DNA from: Sinorhizobium medicae
GTDB taxonomy: Bacteria > Pseudomonadota > Alphaproteobacteria > Rhizobiales > Rhizobiaceae
Assembly (NCBI RefSeq): GCF_007827695.1
Contig: NZ_VITA01000014.1
Coordinates: 124,001-188,000 of the forward strand
DNA length: 64,000 bases
Direction: 5' to 3'
Positions 53,872 through 62,703 of this stretch are shown here, piece by piece. The notes under the pieces were generated by a model, which did not search any database, had not been told where the DNA came from, and saw only the letters and a program-made list of their open reading frames with translations. Both the position numbers and the translations under genes were made by a program. Numbering within the stretch: the first letter of the stretch is position 1; each line of letters opens with the position of its first letter.

Positions 53872-56262
53872 ATGCCCGACATGGTCATGGTCGCGTCGGA
53901 GAACGAAAGACTTCGGCGCTGCATGAACGATATCCTGAGTGTCACGGCTCTTCCGGCAGCTTGGACTGGCGGGACTGTCGACGGGATTTGCAGCGCCCTG
54001 CTTGATGCATTGAGATCGATCCTTGACGTTGACTTCTTGGTCGTCAACGTTGCTGGGAGCGGCGATCAAGCCGAAGTGCTCAAGGAGCGTTCCAGGACGA
54101 ACTTCGTCGACGCAGGTGCCGTAATCATCAGCGACTTGGTGAGGACGTTGGGGGCCAACATAGCTGTCTGGCCCCGCGAAACCAACGTCGAGCACGGTGA
54201 GTCCGACCTGCGGGTGCTGATCGAGAAGCTTGGCGTGAATGGAAAAGTGGGCGTTCTCGTCGCCGGATCGACGGTATCGTCGTTTCCCACCGAAGAGGAC
54301 CGCATCCTCCTGCACGTCGCAGCTTGTCAGGCTGCCCTTGCGATCACGGAAGCAATCCGCTTTCGGGACGACACACGCGCCGTTGCGGAACGCGAACTTA
54401 ATAGAATCGCGGACGCCATCCCGGTCATGGCCTGGTCGACACTTCCCGACGGCCGAGCCGATTTTTTCAACGAACACTTCCTGACTTTTCTCGGGATATC
54501 GAGCGAGCAAGCGGCGGGATGGGGATGGGCTGCATCGATCCACCCGGACGACTCTCGGGCGCTACAAAGCGTATGGATGGAGCTACTCGCCTCAGGGATG
54601 CCGGGTGAAACCGAAGCGCGGCTTCGACGATGGGACGGGCAATACAGGTGGTTTTTGTTCCGGGCCAACCCAGTCTACAGCGACGAAGGAGCGGTTGTTC
54701 GGTGGTACGGGACCAACACCGACATAGACGACCGAAAACGGTTTGAAGAAGAAATGCGCCGTAGTGCGGCGCTGATGGCCCAGGCCCAGCGCCTGACAGT
54801 GACAGGCAGCGTCTGGTGGAGGCCCGCAACCAACGACATATACTGGTCCGATGAGGCATACCGTGTGGCGGGGCAGGACGTGGGAATTACCCCCTCCGTG
54901 GAGATGATGCTGGATCGCTGCCATCCCGAGGACCTACCCAGAATCCAAAAACTGATCTCAAATGCGATGAACCGCGGAGAGAATGTCGATGTAGAGCATC
55001 GGCTTTTGATGACGGATGGTGCTGTAAAGTATGTCCATGTCGTCCTTCAAAACATCGGCAATAATCCCGCCGATCCGGAGTTCATCGGTGCGGTCGCAGA
55101 TATCACCGAGAGAAAGCTCGCTGAGGAGCAACTGCGCCGGAGTGACGTCCTGCTACGCGAAGGGCAGCGAATTAGCCAAACAGGTACGTTTTCCTGGAAG
55201 GTGGAGACTGACGAAATAACCTTCTCGGAAGAACTGAATCGCATCTTCGGTTTCGAAAGTGGCCGCGTGGTCGATTTCGACGCAATTGGCCAGAGAGTCT
55301 ACGAGGAGGATCTGCCGCTTCTTGCAATTAAAATGGCCGATGTTCGGCAGGGAGGCGACAATCCCGACTACGAGATACGACTGTTCGTCGATGGCCAAAT
55401 CAAACATGTCCGGGTGGTTGGACGGATAATCAGGCACCTCGATGGCACGATGGAATGCATAGGGGCAGTCCAAGATGTCTCGGCCCAGCGGATAGCAGAA
55501 CTGGGTCGCGACAAGCTGCGCTCCGAACTGAGCCAGTTGGCCAGGGTGACGAGCCTCAGCACAATGGCAGCATCCATAGCGCACGAAGTTAATCAGCCGT
55601 TGGCTGGCATCATCATGAACGCGAGCGCTTCACTGCGAATGTTGTGCGCAAATCCTCCGAATATTACTGGGGCCGTCGAGACGGCAAAAAGAACTATCCG
55701 AGACGGCAATCGAGCATCGGACGTCATACTGCGACTGAGGAACCTGTTCAAACGGGGTGTGGCGACCGTCGAGTGGTTGGATCTCAACGACGCCATTCGA
55801 GAGCTGATAGGGCTGGCCGCCAGCGACCTGCAAAGAGGAAGAATTCTATTAATTGAGGAACTTGCCGATCCGCCGCCCTTTGTCCTCGGAGACAGGGTGC
55901 AACTCCAGCAAGTAATAATGAACCTCCTTCGTAACTCGATCGATGCGATGACCGATACTGCCCAAACGCAGAAGAAGATATTCGTTCGCACGGTCGTGGG
56001 CCTTGGCGAGGTCAGAGTTGTGGTCGAGGACCATGGGGTCGGTCTCGAAGGAACGGACGTGGAGCGGCTGTTCGACGCATTCCACACGACGAAACCGCAC
56101 GGTATGGGAATAGGGCTGTCGGTGAGCCGCTCCATTATCGAGGCACACAAAGGGAAAATATGGGCGGAGCCCAGACCTTCTGGTGGCGCCATATTCGGCT
56201 TCGCTTTGCCGTTCGACAAGGACTCGGTCGACAGACCATCGCCCCCGGAAATGAAGACATGA
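53872..56262 (+). CDS. Soluble GAF-PAS histidine kinase, FixL-like
   Basis: About 796 residues, no membrane segment. The family-typical start is MPDMVMVASENERLRRCMND, four bases after the MEDS stop codon, which suggests reinitiation; ATG at 53821 inside the MEDS frame is an alternative. GAF spans about 30-165, followed by PAS (AIPVMAWSTLPDGRADFFNE), PAS (VTGSVWWRPATNDIYWSDEA) and PAS (ISQTGTFSWKVETDEITFSE) units. HisKA has SIAHEVNQPLAG with His near 570; HATPase_c has QLQQVIMNLLRNSIDAM and GMGIGLSVSRSII. Its TGA overlaps the next receiver gene (ATGA). It lies just after the IS element, which may cut it off from its own promoter. Confidence 0.9.
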   Translation: MPDMVMVASENERLRRCMNDILSVTALPAAWTGGTVDGICSALLDALRSILDVDFLVVNVAGSGDQAEVLKERSRTNFVDAGAVIISDLVRTLGANIAVWPRETNVEHGESDLRVLIEKLGVNGKVGVLVAGSTVSSFPTEEDRILLHVAACQAALAITEAIRFRDDTRAVAERELNRIADAIPVMAWSTLPDGRADFFNEHFLTFLGISSEQAAGWGWAASIHPDDSRALQSVWMELLASGMPGETEARLRRWDGQYRWFLFRANPVYSDEGAVVRWYGTNTDIDDRKRFEEEMRRSAALMAQAQRLTVTGSVWWRPATNDIYWSDEAYRVAGQDVGITPSVEMMLDRCHPEDLPRIQKLISNAMNRGENVDVEHRLLMTDGAVKYVHVVLQNIGNNPADPEFIGAVADITERKLAEEQLRRSDVLLREGQRISQTGTFSWKVETDEITFSEELNRIFGFESGRVVDFDAIGQRVYEEDLPLLAIKMADVRQGGDNPDYEIRLFVDGQIKHVRVVGRIIRHLDGTMECIGAVQDVSAQRIAELGRDKLRSELSQLARVTSLSTMAASIAHEVNQPLAGIIMNASASLRMLCANPPNITGAVETAKRTIRDGNRASDVILRLRNLFKRGVATVEWLDLNDAIRELIGLAASDLQRGRILLIEELADPPPFVLGDRVQLQQVIMNLLRNSIDAMTDTAQTQKKIFVRTVVGLGEVRVVVEDHGVGLEGTDVERLFDAFHTTKPHGMGIGLSVSRSIIEAHKGKIWAEPRPSGGAIFGFALPFDKDSVDRPSPPEMKT

Positions 56263-56630
56263 TGAAGACGCAAAAGCCGCTCGTTTCAGTCGTGGATGAT
56301 GACGAGTCGGTCCGAGAAGCCCTCCCCGACCTGATCCGCATATTTGGCTTCGACGTCCGTGCGTTTTCGTCAGCTGATGAGTTCCTTGCGTCCGAATGGT
56401 TGAAGGACACCGACTGCCTCGTTCTGGACGTCGCCATGCCTGGCATGTCCGGCCCGGAATTGCAGGAAGAACTTGCCCGGCGAGGCGAGAAGATTCCCAT
56501 AATCTTCATCACCGCGCATAAAGATGAGAGCGAGCGCATTCCGCTGCTTCAGAGCGGCGCTGTAGACTGCCTCTTCAAACCCTTCAGCGACGTTGCACTG
56601 CAAGACGCACTCGATCGAGCATTGCGCTAA
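56259..56630 (+). CDS. Single-domain response regulator (receiver only)
   Basis: A 123-residue receiver: VSVVDDDESVREALPDLIRI, phospho-acceptor Asp57 in LVLDVAMPGMSGPE, Thr in FITAHKDE and Lys in CLFKPFSD. There is no output domain. It is translationally coupled to the kinase by the ATGA overlap. It may be a phosphate sink, a relay intermediate to the FixJ-type protein, or part of a protein-protein switch. Confidence 0.9.
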   Translation: MMKTQKPLVSVVDDDESVREALPDLIRIFGFDVRAFSSADEFLASEWLKDTDCLVLDVAMPGMSGPELQEELARRGEKIPIIFITAHKDESERIPLLQSGAVDCLFKPFSDVALQDALDRALR

Positions 56631-56739
56631 CGCCGCAGGTTGCTCGGCGCCCGCCACCACACCCAACACCTTAGGATAATACTCGAATAGTTGTCGAGAA
56701 CGTACGCTGTCCGAGCAAGCCGAGCTCGAAAGGACAGTC

Positions 56740-59367
56740 ATGGAAGCGGGGCTCGTTCGAGTTCTCGACACTTTGCCGGGTATGGTGTTCAGCATCAACC
56801 CCGGTGGCGTCATCGACTTTGTCAATCGGGCCCTCGCGGATTACGTTGGCATTCAATTTCAAAGCGACAGGGACTGGAGTTGGCCGATCGCCATCGAGCG
56901 TCCCGATGGCGCGACATTCCACTCGAAACTCCGATCGATGTTGCAACAGAGCCAGCCGTTCCAGATGGAAATTCCCCTCAGCCTCCCAGATGGGGTTGGC
57001 CGTTCGCTTCTTCTGCGCTGCAACCCGATGGATGATGGCGCGGCCGAACGTCGATGGTACGGCATCGCTACTGAGTCTACCGTGGATAGCCGTCCCCGTG
57101 ACAAAAACGACTTTCAACGTATCGTGGACAGCATTCCGGTGCCGGTGGCAGTAACAACACCGAGTGGCGATGTCGAGGCTCTCAACAATCCGGCTCTCGA
57201 ATACTTTGGCAGGACACTGGAGGAGCTGAAGGACTGGAAAGCGACGGAGGTTGTTCATCCGGAGGACCTCCAAGCGACCATTGAGGACCAACTAAACGCG
57301 CATCTCTCTGGGACGTTTTACAACGTCGAAAGCCGACATCTGCGTCACGATGGAATGTATCGCTGGCACAATGTTCTCGGTCTCCCCCTTAGAGATGTGA
57401 ACGGCACGATTTTGAGATGGTTTCATCTCCTGGTCGACGTCGACGATCGCAAGCGCGCGGAACTGGAGCTAGCAGCGCGCGAGCGCGAAGCACGAGTGGT
57501 CCTCGAAAGCATTCCCGCTGGCATCGGCGTTATCGGCATCGGTGGAGAGGTAGAGGCGATAAACGGTCCGCTTCTGCGCTACTACGGACGAACGCTCGAA
57601 GAGCTTCGGGATTGGTGTAGCACGGACGTCGTTCATCCCGATGATATGCCCAGGATGATCGATGCAGTCGATCGTGCCGTAGCACTCGGACAACCGTACG
57701 ATCTTGAGGTTCGGCTCCGAAGAGCAGACGGGGTCCATCACTGGTTCCAGGTCACGGGTTCGCCGCTCATCGACGACGAGGGAAAAATCGTCCGCTGGTA
57801 CGCCTTGCACGTTGACATCGACGACCGCAAGCGCGCCGAGGAGGCACTTGCGGAGCGCGAGCGGGAATCAAGGTTCATCGTTGATGGCATTGCCGGGATG
57901 ATTGCCATTTTTTCGCCTGATGCGAAGCTAGTCGGCGGCAACCAACAGATAATCGACTACTTCCAGCGTCCAATTGATGAACTCGACAACTGGGCAACCA
58001 ACGGGATCACTCATCCAGACGACCTACAGCTATGCATCGACAGCTTCATGGGTTCGATCGCGACTGGCGAGCCATACGATTATGAAACCCGATTCCTGCG
58101 CCATGACGGGATTTGGAGATGGTTCCAACTCAGAGGTCTTCCGCTCCGCAATACCGACGGTGAGATTATCCGCTGGTATGGATTGTTGACCGATATCGAT
58201 GATCGCAAGCGAACGGAGGAACAACTTAGGCGAAGCGAAGCATTCCTGGCTGATGCACAGCGGTTAAGCAAGACTGGCGGCTTTTCGCTGCGACTGGAAA
58301 CTGGCGAGATTGTCTGGTCCGCCGAGACCTATAGAATATTCGACGTCGATCCGAGCAGTCCCGTGACCATCCAGACTGTACTCTCGCGACTGGATCCTGA
58401 GAGCGTGCTCAAAGTTTGCAACGTGATCGAAACTGCTCGCGCAGGAAATGGCGACTTTGACTACGATATTCGGCTTATTATGGCGGATCAGTCCGTCAAG
58501 CATGTTCGCGTGCTTGCACACAGTAAAAAAAACAAGGATGGCGAGCAAGAGCTAGCCGGAGCGGTTCAGGATGTCACGGAGCGCCGCGAGGCGGAGGAAG
58601 CACTAAACAAAGTCCGTTCTGAACTCTCATATGTGACACGTATAACCAGCCTTGGGCTACTGACCGCATCCATTGCCCACGAAGTCAACCAGCCTCTGGC
58701 TGGAATTGTGACTAACGCAAGCACATGTCTTCGTGTTCTCGACACCGAGCCGCCCAACCTCGAAGTGGCTAGGGATACAGCTCGCCGCATGATCCGCGAC
58801 GCCAACCGTGCAGCCGATGTCATCGTACGGCTGCGGGCACTCTTCAGTCGTAAGCCGCCGTTGATCGAACCCATAGACATGAACGAGGTCGCCACAGAGG
58901 TGATTGCCCTCGCGTTCGGTGAGATCCAGCGAGCTCGCGTTTCGGTCGTATCAGAATTCGGCGCAGCACTCCCCTCCGTCGCAGGTGCGCGCGTACAGCT
59001 CCAACAGGTGATCATGAACCTGCTTCGCAACGCTATCGAGGCAACATCAGCCGTCGAAGGGCGCCCGGGCCGTATCGTCATCAGAACGGAGGCCAGAGAC
59101 GCAGAGGTGCGATTGATCATCGAAGATACCGGGATCGGCTTCGGGATGGATGGTACAAAGCGGATCTTTGACGCCTTCTACACAACCAAGCCCGATGGAA
59201 TGGGCATCGGGCTGTCCGTTAGCCGCTCGATTATTGAAAGTCACAGTGGTCGCCTTTGGGCGCAGAGCAATGCCTTGCATGGAGCAACAGTCGGTTTCTC
59301 CGTGCCAATCCACCCGCCCGGGCAAGCTGAAACCTTTCAGACGGATGGCTCGGTGGCACCAAGATAA
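56740..59367 (+). CDS. Soluble multi-PAS histidine kinase, FixL-like
   Basis: An 875-residue kinase with five PAS-like units: VLDTLPGMVFSINPGGVIDF, IVDSIPVPVAVTTPSGDVEA, VLESIPAGIGVIGIGGEVEA, GMIAIFSPDAKLVGGNQQI and LSKTGGFSLRLETGEIVWSA. Units two to four are clear tandem duplicates (each carries HPDD or HPEDL and a W-Y-ID-DRKR linker). HisKA SIAHEVNQPLAG has its His near residue 646; HATPase_c has QLQQVIMNLLRNAIEAT and GMGIGLSVSRSII. There is no membrane helix. AAAGGACAGTC precedes the ATG. The transmitter is highly similar to that of the preceding kinase. Confidence 0.92.
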   Translation: MEAGLVRVLDTLPGMVFSINPGGVIDFVNRALADYVGIQFQSDRDWSWPIAIERPDGATFHSKLRSMLQQSQPFQMEIPLSLPDGVGRSLLLRCNPMDDGAAERRWYGIATESTVDSRPRDKNDFQRIVDSIPVPVAVTTPSGDVEALNNPALEYFGRTLEELKDWKATEVVHPEDLQATIEDQLNAHLSGTFYNVESRHLRHDGMYRWHNVLGLPLRDVNGTILRWFHLLVDVDDRKRAELELAAREREARVVLESIPAGIGVIGIGGEVEAINGPLLRYYGRTLEELRDWCSTDVVHPDDMPRMIDAVDRAVALGQPYDLEVRLRRADGVHHWFQVTGSPLIDDEGKIVRWYALHVDIDDRKRAEEALAERERESRFIVDGIAGMIAIFSPDAKLVGGNQQIIDYFQRPIDELDNWATNGITHPDDLQLCIDSFMGSIATGEPYDYETRFLRHDGIWRWFQLRGLPLRNTDGEIIRWYGLLTDIDDRKRTEEQLRRSEAFLADAQRLSKTGGFSLRLETGEIVWSAETYRIFDVDPSSPVTIQTVLSRLDPESVLKVCNVIETARAGNGDFDYDIRLIMADQSVKHVRVLAHSKKNKDGEQELAGAVQDVTERREAEEALNKVRSELSYVTRITSLGLLTASIAHEVNQPLAGIVTNASTCLRVLDTEPPNLEVARDTARRMIRDANRAADVIVRLRALFSRKPPLIEPIDMNEVATEVIALAFGEIQRARVSVVSEFGAALPSVAGARVQLQQVIMNLLRNAIEATSAVEGRPGRIVIRTEARDAEVRLIIEDTGIGFGMDGTKRIFDAFYTTKPDGMGIGLSVSRSIIESHSGRLWAQSNALHGATVGFSVPIHPPGQAETFQTDGSVAPR

Positions 59368-59386
59368 AGCCCAGAAAGGGGGAGCG

Positions 59387-59749
59387 ATGACGAAGCGGAA
59401 ACAAATCTCCGTGGTCGATGACGACGAGTCCGTTCGAGAGGCGCTGCCAGACCTTCTCCGTTCGTTCGGATTTGATGTCCATACCTTCGACTCGGCCGAA
59501 GCCTTCCTGCATGCGGGTGCCTTCGCATTCAGCGATGGAATGATACTCGACATTGCCATGCCCGGCATGACCGGACCCGAGCTGTTCAAGGAGCTTACGA
59601 GACGGGGAAACCAGGTTCCGACGATATTCGTCACTGCGCTCAAGGATGAGATCCTGCGAACCCGCCTGATGAAGGACGGTGCAGTAGAGTGCCTGTTCAA
59701 ACCTTTTGGCGATGAGGAACTTCAAGTGGCACTGGCCGCGATAGACTAA
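59387..59749 (+). CDS. Single-domain response regulator, paralogue of 56259-56630
   Basis: A 120-residue receiver: ISVVDDDESVREALPDLLRS, Asp55 in MILDIAMPGMTGPELFKE, FVTALKDE and CLFKPFGDEEL. AAAGGGGGAGCG precedes the ATG. Like its paralogue it follows a PAS kinase and has no output domain, so the kinase-receiver module has been duplicated in tandem. Confidence 0.9.
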   Translation: MTKRKQISVVDDDESVREALPDLLRSFGFDVHTFDSAEAFLHAGAFAFSDGMILDIAMPGMTGPELFKELTRRGNQVPTIFVTALKDEILRTRLMKDGAVECLFKPFGDEELQVALAAID

Positions 59750-59857
59750 GTTGTTACGTTCGCCAAGTGTTGGAGTGATAGCCGCGAAACGTTCAGCGGT
59801 AGGCCTCCTGCTTCGGAATGATGTAAGTTCAGGTATCGAGATGGGGTCGGATCGATC

Positions 59858-59998
59858 ATGGAACCGGATTTCGGCAAAGTCTTGAATGCAATTCCAAGCA
59901 TCGTCTTCACCGTCCGCGCAGACGGACACGTTGATTTCGTTAACGGGCATTGGGAAGAATACAGATACCAAAGTGTCGTCCATACCATCGTGCAATAG
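59858..59998 (+). pseudogene. N-terminal stub of a third PAS kinase
   Basis: The frame reads MEPDFGKVLNAIPSIVFTVR and ADGHVDFVNGHWEEYRYQ, homologous to the first 40 residues of the kinase at 56740 (MEAGLVRVLDTLPGMVFSIN...). PAS similarity stops at about 59965 and the frame closes at TAG 59996-59998, inside a copy of the 18-bp element. This is the scar of a deletion that joined a third kinase-receiver module to the promoter of epoxide hydrolase 2. Confidence 0.8.
59981..59998 (+). promoter_or_regulatory. 18-bp regulon element towards epoxide hydrolase 2
   Basis: CATACCATCGTGCAATAG, 63 bp before the ATG at 60062, nearly the same spacing as at epoxide hydrolase 1 (64 bp). It contains the stop codon of the kinase stub. 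Confidence 0.78.
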
Positions 59999-60061
59999 TG
60001 GCAACGCTTCAGAGATGTGACGCTCCTCCTGGCTAAAACGAACAACATCCAGGAGGATACC

Positions 60062-61354
60062 ATGTCGCAGATACAGGCACAGGTGACCCGTCGAACTCTT
60101 CTTGCTGCGGCCGCGACCGCAGGCGCGGTGGGGATGGTTCCCCAAGCTTTTGCCGCCACCGAGGCTCCGGTGATCAAGCCGTTCAAGTTCAGGGCTACCG
60201 ATGAACAGCTGATTGATCTCCATCGCCGGGTGGCAGCCACCCGTTGGCCGGACGAGGAAAACGTAGCAGACGACTCCCAAGGGGTGCGTCTCGAAACGAT
60301 AAAGAAGCTCGCGAAGCACTGGAAACACCATGACTGGCGCAACGTCGAGGCCCGCCTCAACGCGTTTCCGCAGTTCACGACGGAGATCGACGGACTCGAC
60401 ATTCACTTCATCCATGTGAAGTCGAAGCATGAAAACGCGCTACCGATCATCATCACCCATGGGTGGCCAGGCTCCGTGATCGAGCAGCTGAAGATCATAA
60501 AGCCCCTGACCGATCCGACCGCCTATGGCGCCACCGAAGCAGACGCCTTCCACGTCGTTATTCCGTCCCTCCCCGGCTACGGCTTTTCCGGCAAGCCTCG
60601 GGAGACCGGGTGGAACCCGCCGCGGATCGCGAAGGCCTGGGCCGTGCTCATGGAGCGTCTGGGATATACGAAGTACGTCGCCCAGGGCGGCGACTGGGGT
60701 AACGCGGTGACTGAACTCATGGCCGTCCAGCAGCCCCCTGGCCTACTCGGCATACACACGAACATGGCCGCCACCGTTCCGGCCGAGATTTCGAAGTCCT
60801 TGGCCGCAGGAACGCCCCCGGAAGGCTTGTCTGCCGACGAAAGGCGGGCGTGGGATCAGCTCGACGATTTCAACAAGAATGGCCTCGGCTACGCGATCGA
60901 GATGAACAACAGGCCGCAGACACTCTACGGCATCGTGGACTCGCCGATCGGTCTTGCGGCGTGGATGCTCGACCACGACATCCGCAGCTACCGCATGATC
61001 GCCAGGTCGATTGACGGAGAAAAAGAGGGCCTTAGCCCTGACGACGTCCTCGACAACGTTTCCCTGTACTGGCTGACAAACACGGCAATTTCTTCCGCGC
61101 GTCTTTATTGGGACAATGCCCATCATCCGAGCGGCGGCTTCTTCGACCCCCGCGGCATCAAGATCCCCGTCGCTGTCAGTGCGTTTCCGGACGAAATCTA
61201 CCAGGCGCCGCAGAGCTGGGCAAAGAAGGCATATCCGAAGCTCATCCACTACAACCGCCTGCCGAAGGGCGGCCACTTCGCAGCCTGGGAGCAGCCTGCG
61301 CTTTTCACCTCGGAACTCCGTGCCTCATTCAAGTCGCTTCGCGACCAGATTTGA
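60062..61354 (+). CDS. Tat-exported epoxide hydrolase (EHN family), copy 2
   Basis: A 430-residue paralogue of the protein at 48071. The twin-arginine signal is VTRRTLLAAAATAGAVGMVP, ending QAFA. The EHN domain is about 38-115. The core has THGWPGSVIEQ (133-143), nucleophile Asp211 in QGGDWGNAVT and His405 in KGGHFAAWEQ. ATG at 60062 follows AGGAGGATAC. It should hydrolyse epoxides in the periplasm. It leads an operon with the next two genes. Confidence 0.92.
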   Translation: MSQIQAQVTRRTLLAAAATAGAVGMVPQAFAATEAPVIKPFKFRATDEQLIDLHRRVAATRWPDEENVADDSQGVRLETIKKLAKHWKHHDWRNVEARLNAFPQFTTEIDGLDIHFIHVKSKHENALPIIITHGWPGSVIEQLKIIKPLTDPTAYGATEADAFHVVIPSLPGYGFSGKPRETGWNPPRIAKAWAVLMERLGYTKYVAQGGDWGNAVTELMAVQQPPGLLGIHTNMAATVPAEISKSLAAGTPPEGLSADERRAWDQLDDFNKNGLGYAIEMNNRPQTLYGIVDSPIGLAAWMLDHDIRSYRMIARSIDGEKEGLSPDDVLDNVSLYWLTNTAISSARLYWDNAHHPSGGFFDPRGIKIPVAVSAFPDEIYQAPQSWAKKAYPKLIHYNRLPKGGHFAAWEQPALFTSELRASFKSLRDQI

Positions 61355-61423
61355 ATCTCAAAAGCGGCGCGGGGCGCTCCGCGCCGACCTCTCATCCTCG
61401 CCGACTGAACAAGGAGAACGACT

Positions 61424-61966
61424 ATGCGTGAAAAGCAGATCGTAGACTCTAGCTTCACTGCCATCATCAACGCGCCGATCGAGAAGATCGACATCCCGGC
61501 ATGGTGCTTTTCGCTGCCCGAAAAGGAATACCAGGGATGTTCGCCCGCTCATATCGCTGCTGGCTTCACAACTGCGCCGGACGGCACCCGGATGTCCATC
61601 AACGTCGAGACGATCGGCGGCAGCCTCATGGTTCAACACTATCACGAGACACTTGGCGAGAAGACCCATCTGATCCTCGACTCGGACTCCGACGTTTTCA
61701 CCCCGACGGGCCGCGTTGTCATTCATGTGACCTGGGAGCTTAGCGTCAAGGCACTGGACAAGAACCGCTGCGAATTCACGAACCGGGTTCAGTCCTTCGC
61801 TACCGACGAGATGCTCGCTGGGCTGGACCGCCAGGGTATTCCGTTCGAAATCTTCAAGACCCAGCGCCAGCCGATATCCATCGCGCACAACAAGGGCGAG
61901 ACCCCCCTTTTCGCAGCAAGCATCGAGCGTTTCGCACTTCGCCAGACCCCCGCGAAGGCAGCCTGA
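61424..61966 (+). CDS. Protein of unknown function, 180 residues
   Basis: It starts MREKQIVDSSFTAIINAPIE after an AAGGAGAACGACT ribosome site and continues AAGFTTAPDGTRMSINVETI, HYHETLGEKTHLILDSDSDV and IHVTWELSVKALDKNRCEFT. The beta-rich pattern with a late helix suggests an SRPBCC/START-like ligand-binding fold. There is no signal peptide. It lies between epoxide hydrolase 2 (69 bp) and the isochorismatase gene (16 bp), so it may bind a hydrolysis product. Confidence 0.75.
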   Translation: MREKQIVDSSFTAIINAPIEKIDIPAWCFSLPEKEYQGCSPAHIAAGFTTAPDGTRMSINVETIGGSLMVQHYHETLGEKTHLILDSDSDVFTPTGRVVIHVTWELSVKALDKNRCEFTNRVQSFATDEMLAGLDRQGIPFEIFKTQRQPISIAHNKGETPLFAASIERFALRQTPAKAA

Positions 61967-61982
61967 ATCCTGGAGTTCCGTC

Positions 61983-62639
61983 ATGACCCATCTGACCGTT
62001 CCCTTCGATGTCACCAACACAGGGCTGCTGGTGGTCGACCCTTACAACGACTTCATCTCCGAAGGCGGCAAGATCTGGTCCCGGATCCAGTCCGTCGCAG
62101 AAGCCAACAACTGCGTCGAGCATATGGCGCAGATCCTGCAGGCGGCGCGCGAGGTAAAGATGCCCGTCTTCTTCGCCATGCATCATCGCTATCGCGAGGG
62201 CGACTACGAGAACTGGAAATATATCGCGCCTATTCAACGTGCCGCCTGGCACCGAAAGAGCTTTTCATACGGCACCTGGGGCGGTGAGTTCAGGGCGGAA
62301 TTCGTGCCTGCCGCTGGCGAGAGCGTCGCGCAGGAACATTGGTGCTCGAGCGGATTTGCAAACACCGATCTCGACAATCTGCTCAAGCGCCGCGGAATAC
62401 AGCGCGTGATCGTGATAGGCCTTATCGCGCACACATGTATCGAGGCAACGGTCAGGTTTGCGGCTGAGCTAGGATATGATGTGACTGTCATAAACGACGC
62501 GGTAGCCGATTATTCGGATGAGATGATGCGCGCCGCCTTAGAGATCAATATGCCGAATTATGCGAACGCCATCATCTCTACAGAAGAGGTCCTACAGGCG
62601 ATTGCCTCCGCGGGAGCCCTTGCGGTTGCTCCCGAATAA
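61983..62639 (+). CDS. Isochorismatase-family cysteine hydrolase
   Basis: A 218-residue member of the isochorismatase/nicotinamidase superfamily: LLVVDPYNDFISEGGKIWSR (catalytic Asp), the Lys-containing region before RVIVIGLIAHTCIEATVRFA (catalytic Cys in HTCIEAT) and VTVINDAVADYSDEMMRAAL. It hydrolyses amide, imide or vinyl-ether bonds; the substrate is unknown. It is the last gene of the epoxide hydrolase 2 operon. Confidence 0.9.
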   Translation: MTHLTVPFDVTNTGLLVVDPYNDFISEGGKIWSRIQSVAEANNCVEHMAQILQAAREVKMPVFFAMHHRYREGDYENWKYIAPIQRAAWHRKSFSYGTWGGEFRAEFVPAAGESVAQEHWCSSGFANTDLDNLLKRRGIQRVIVIGLIAHTCIEATVRFAAELGYDVTVINDAVADYSDEMMRAALEINMPNYANAIISTEEVLQAIASAGALAVAPE

Positions 62640-62703
62640 ACGACGTTACCCCCGTTCGGCTAACGCCGAGCGTCTTCCCTAATGTAACCTGGAGGAGCAT
62701 AAA

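Noticed and set aside
60017..60061. Upstream start for epoxide hydrolase 2
   Set aside because: AGGAGGATAC lies directly before ATG 60062 and the twin-arginine signal begins there.
59231..60430. 399-codon open frame on the minus strand
   Set aside because: It overlaps a kinase end, a receiver and an epoxide hydrolase, all well supported on the other strand.
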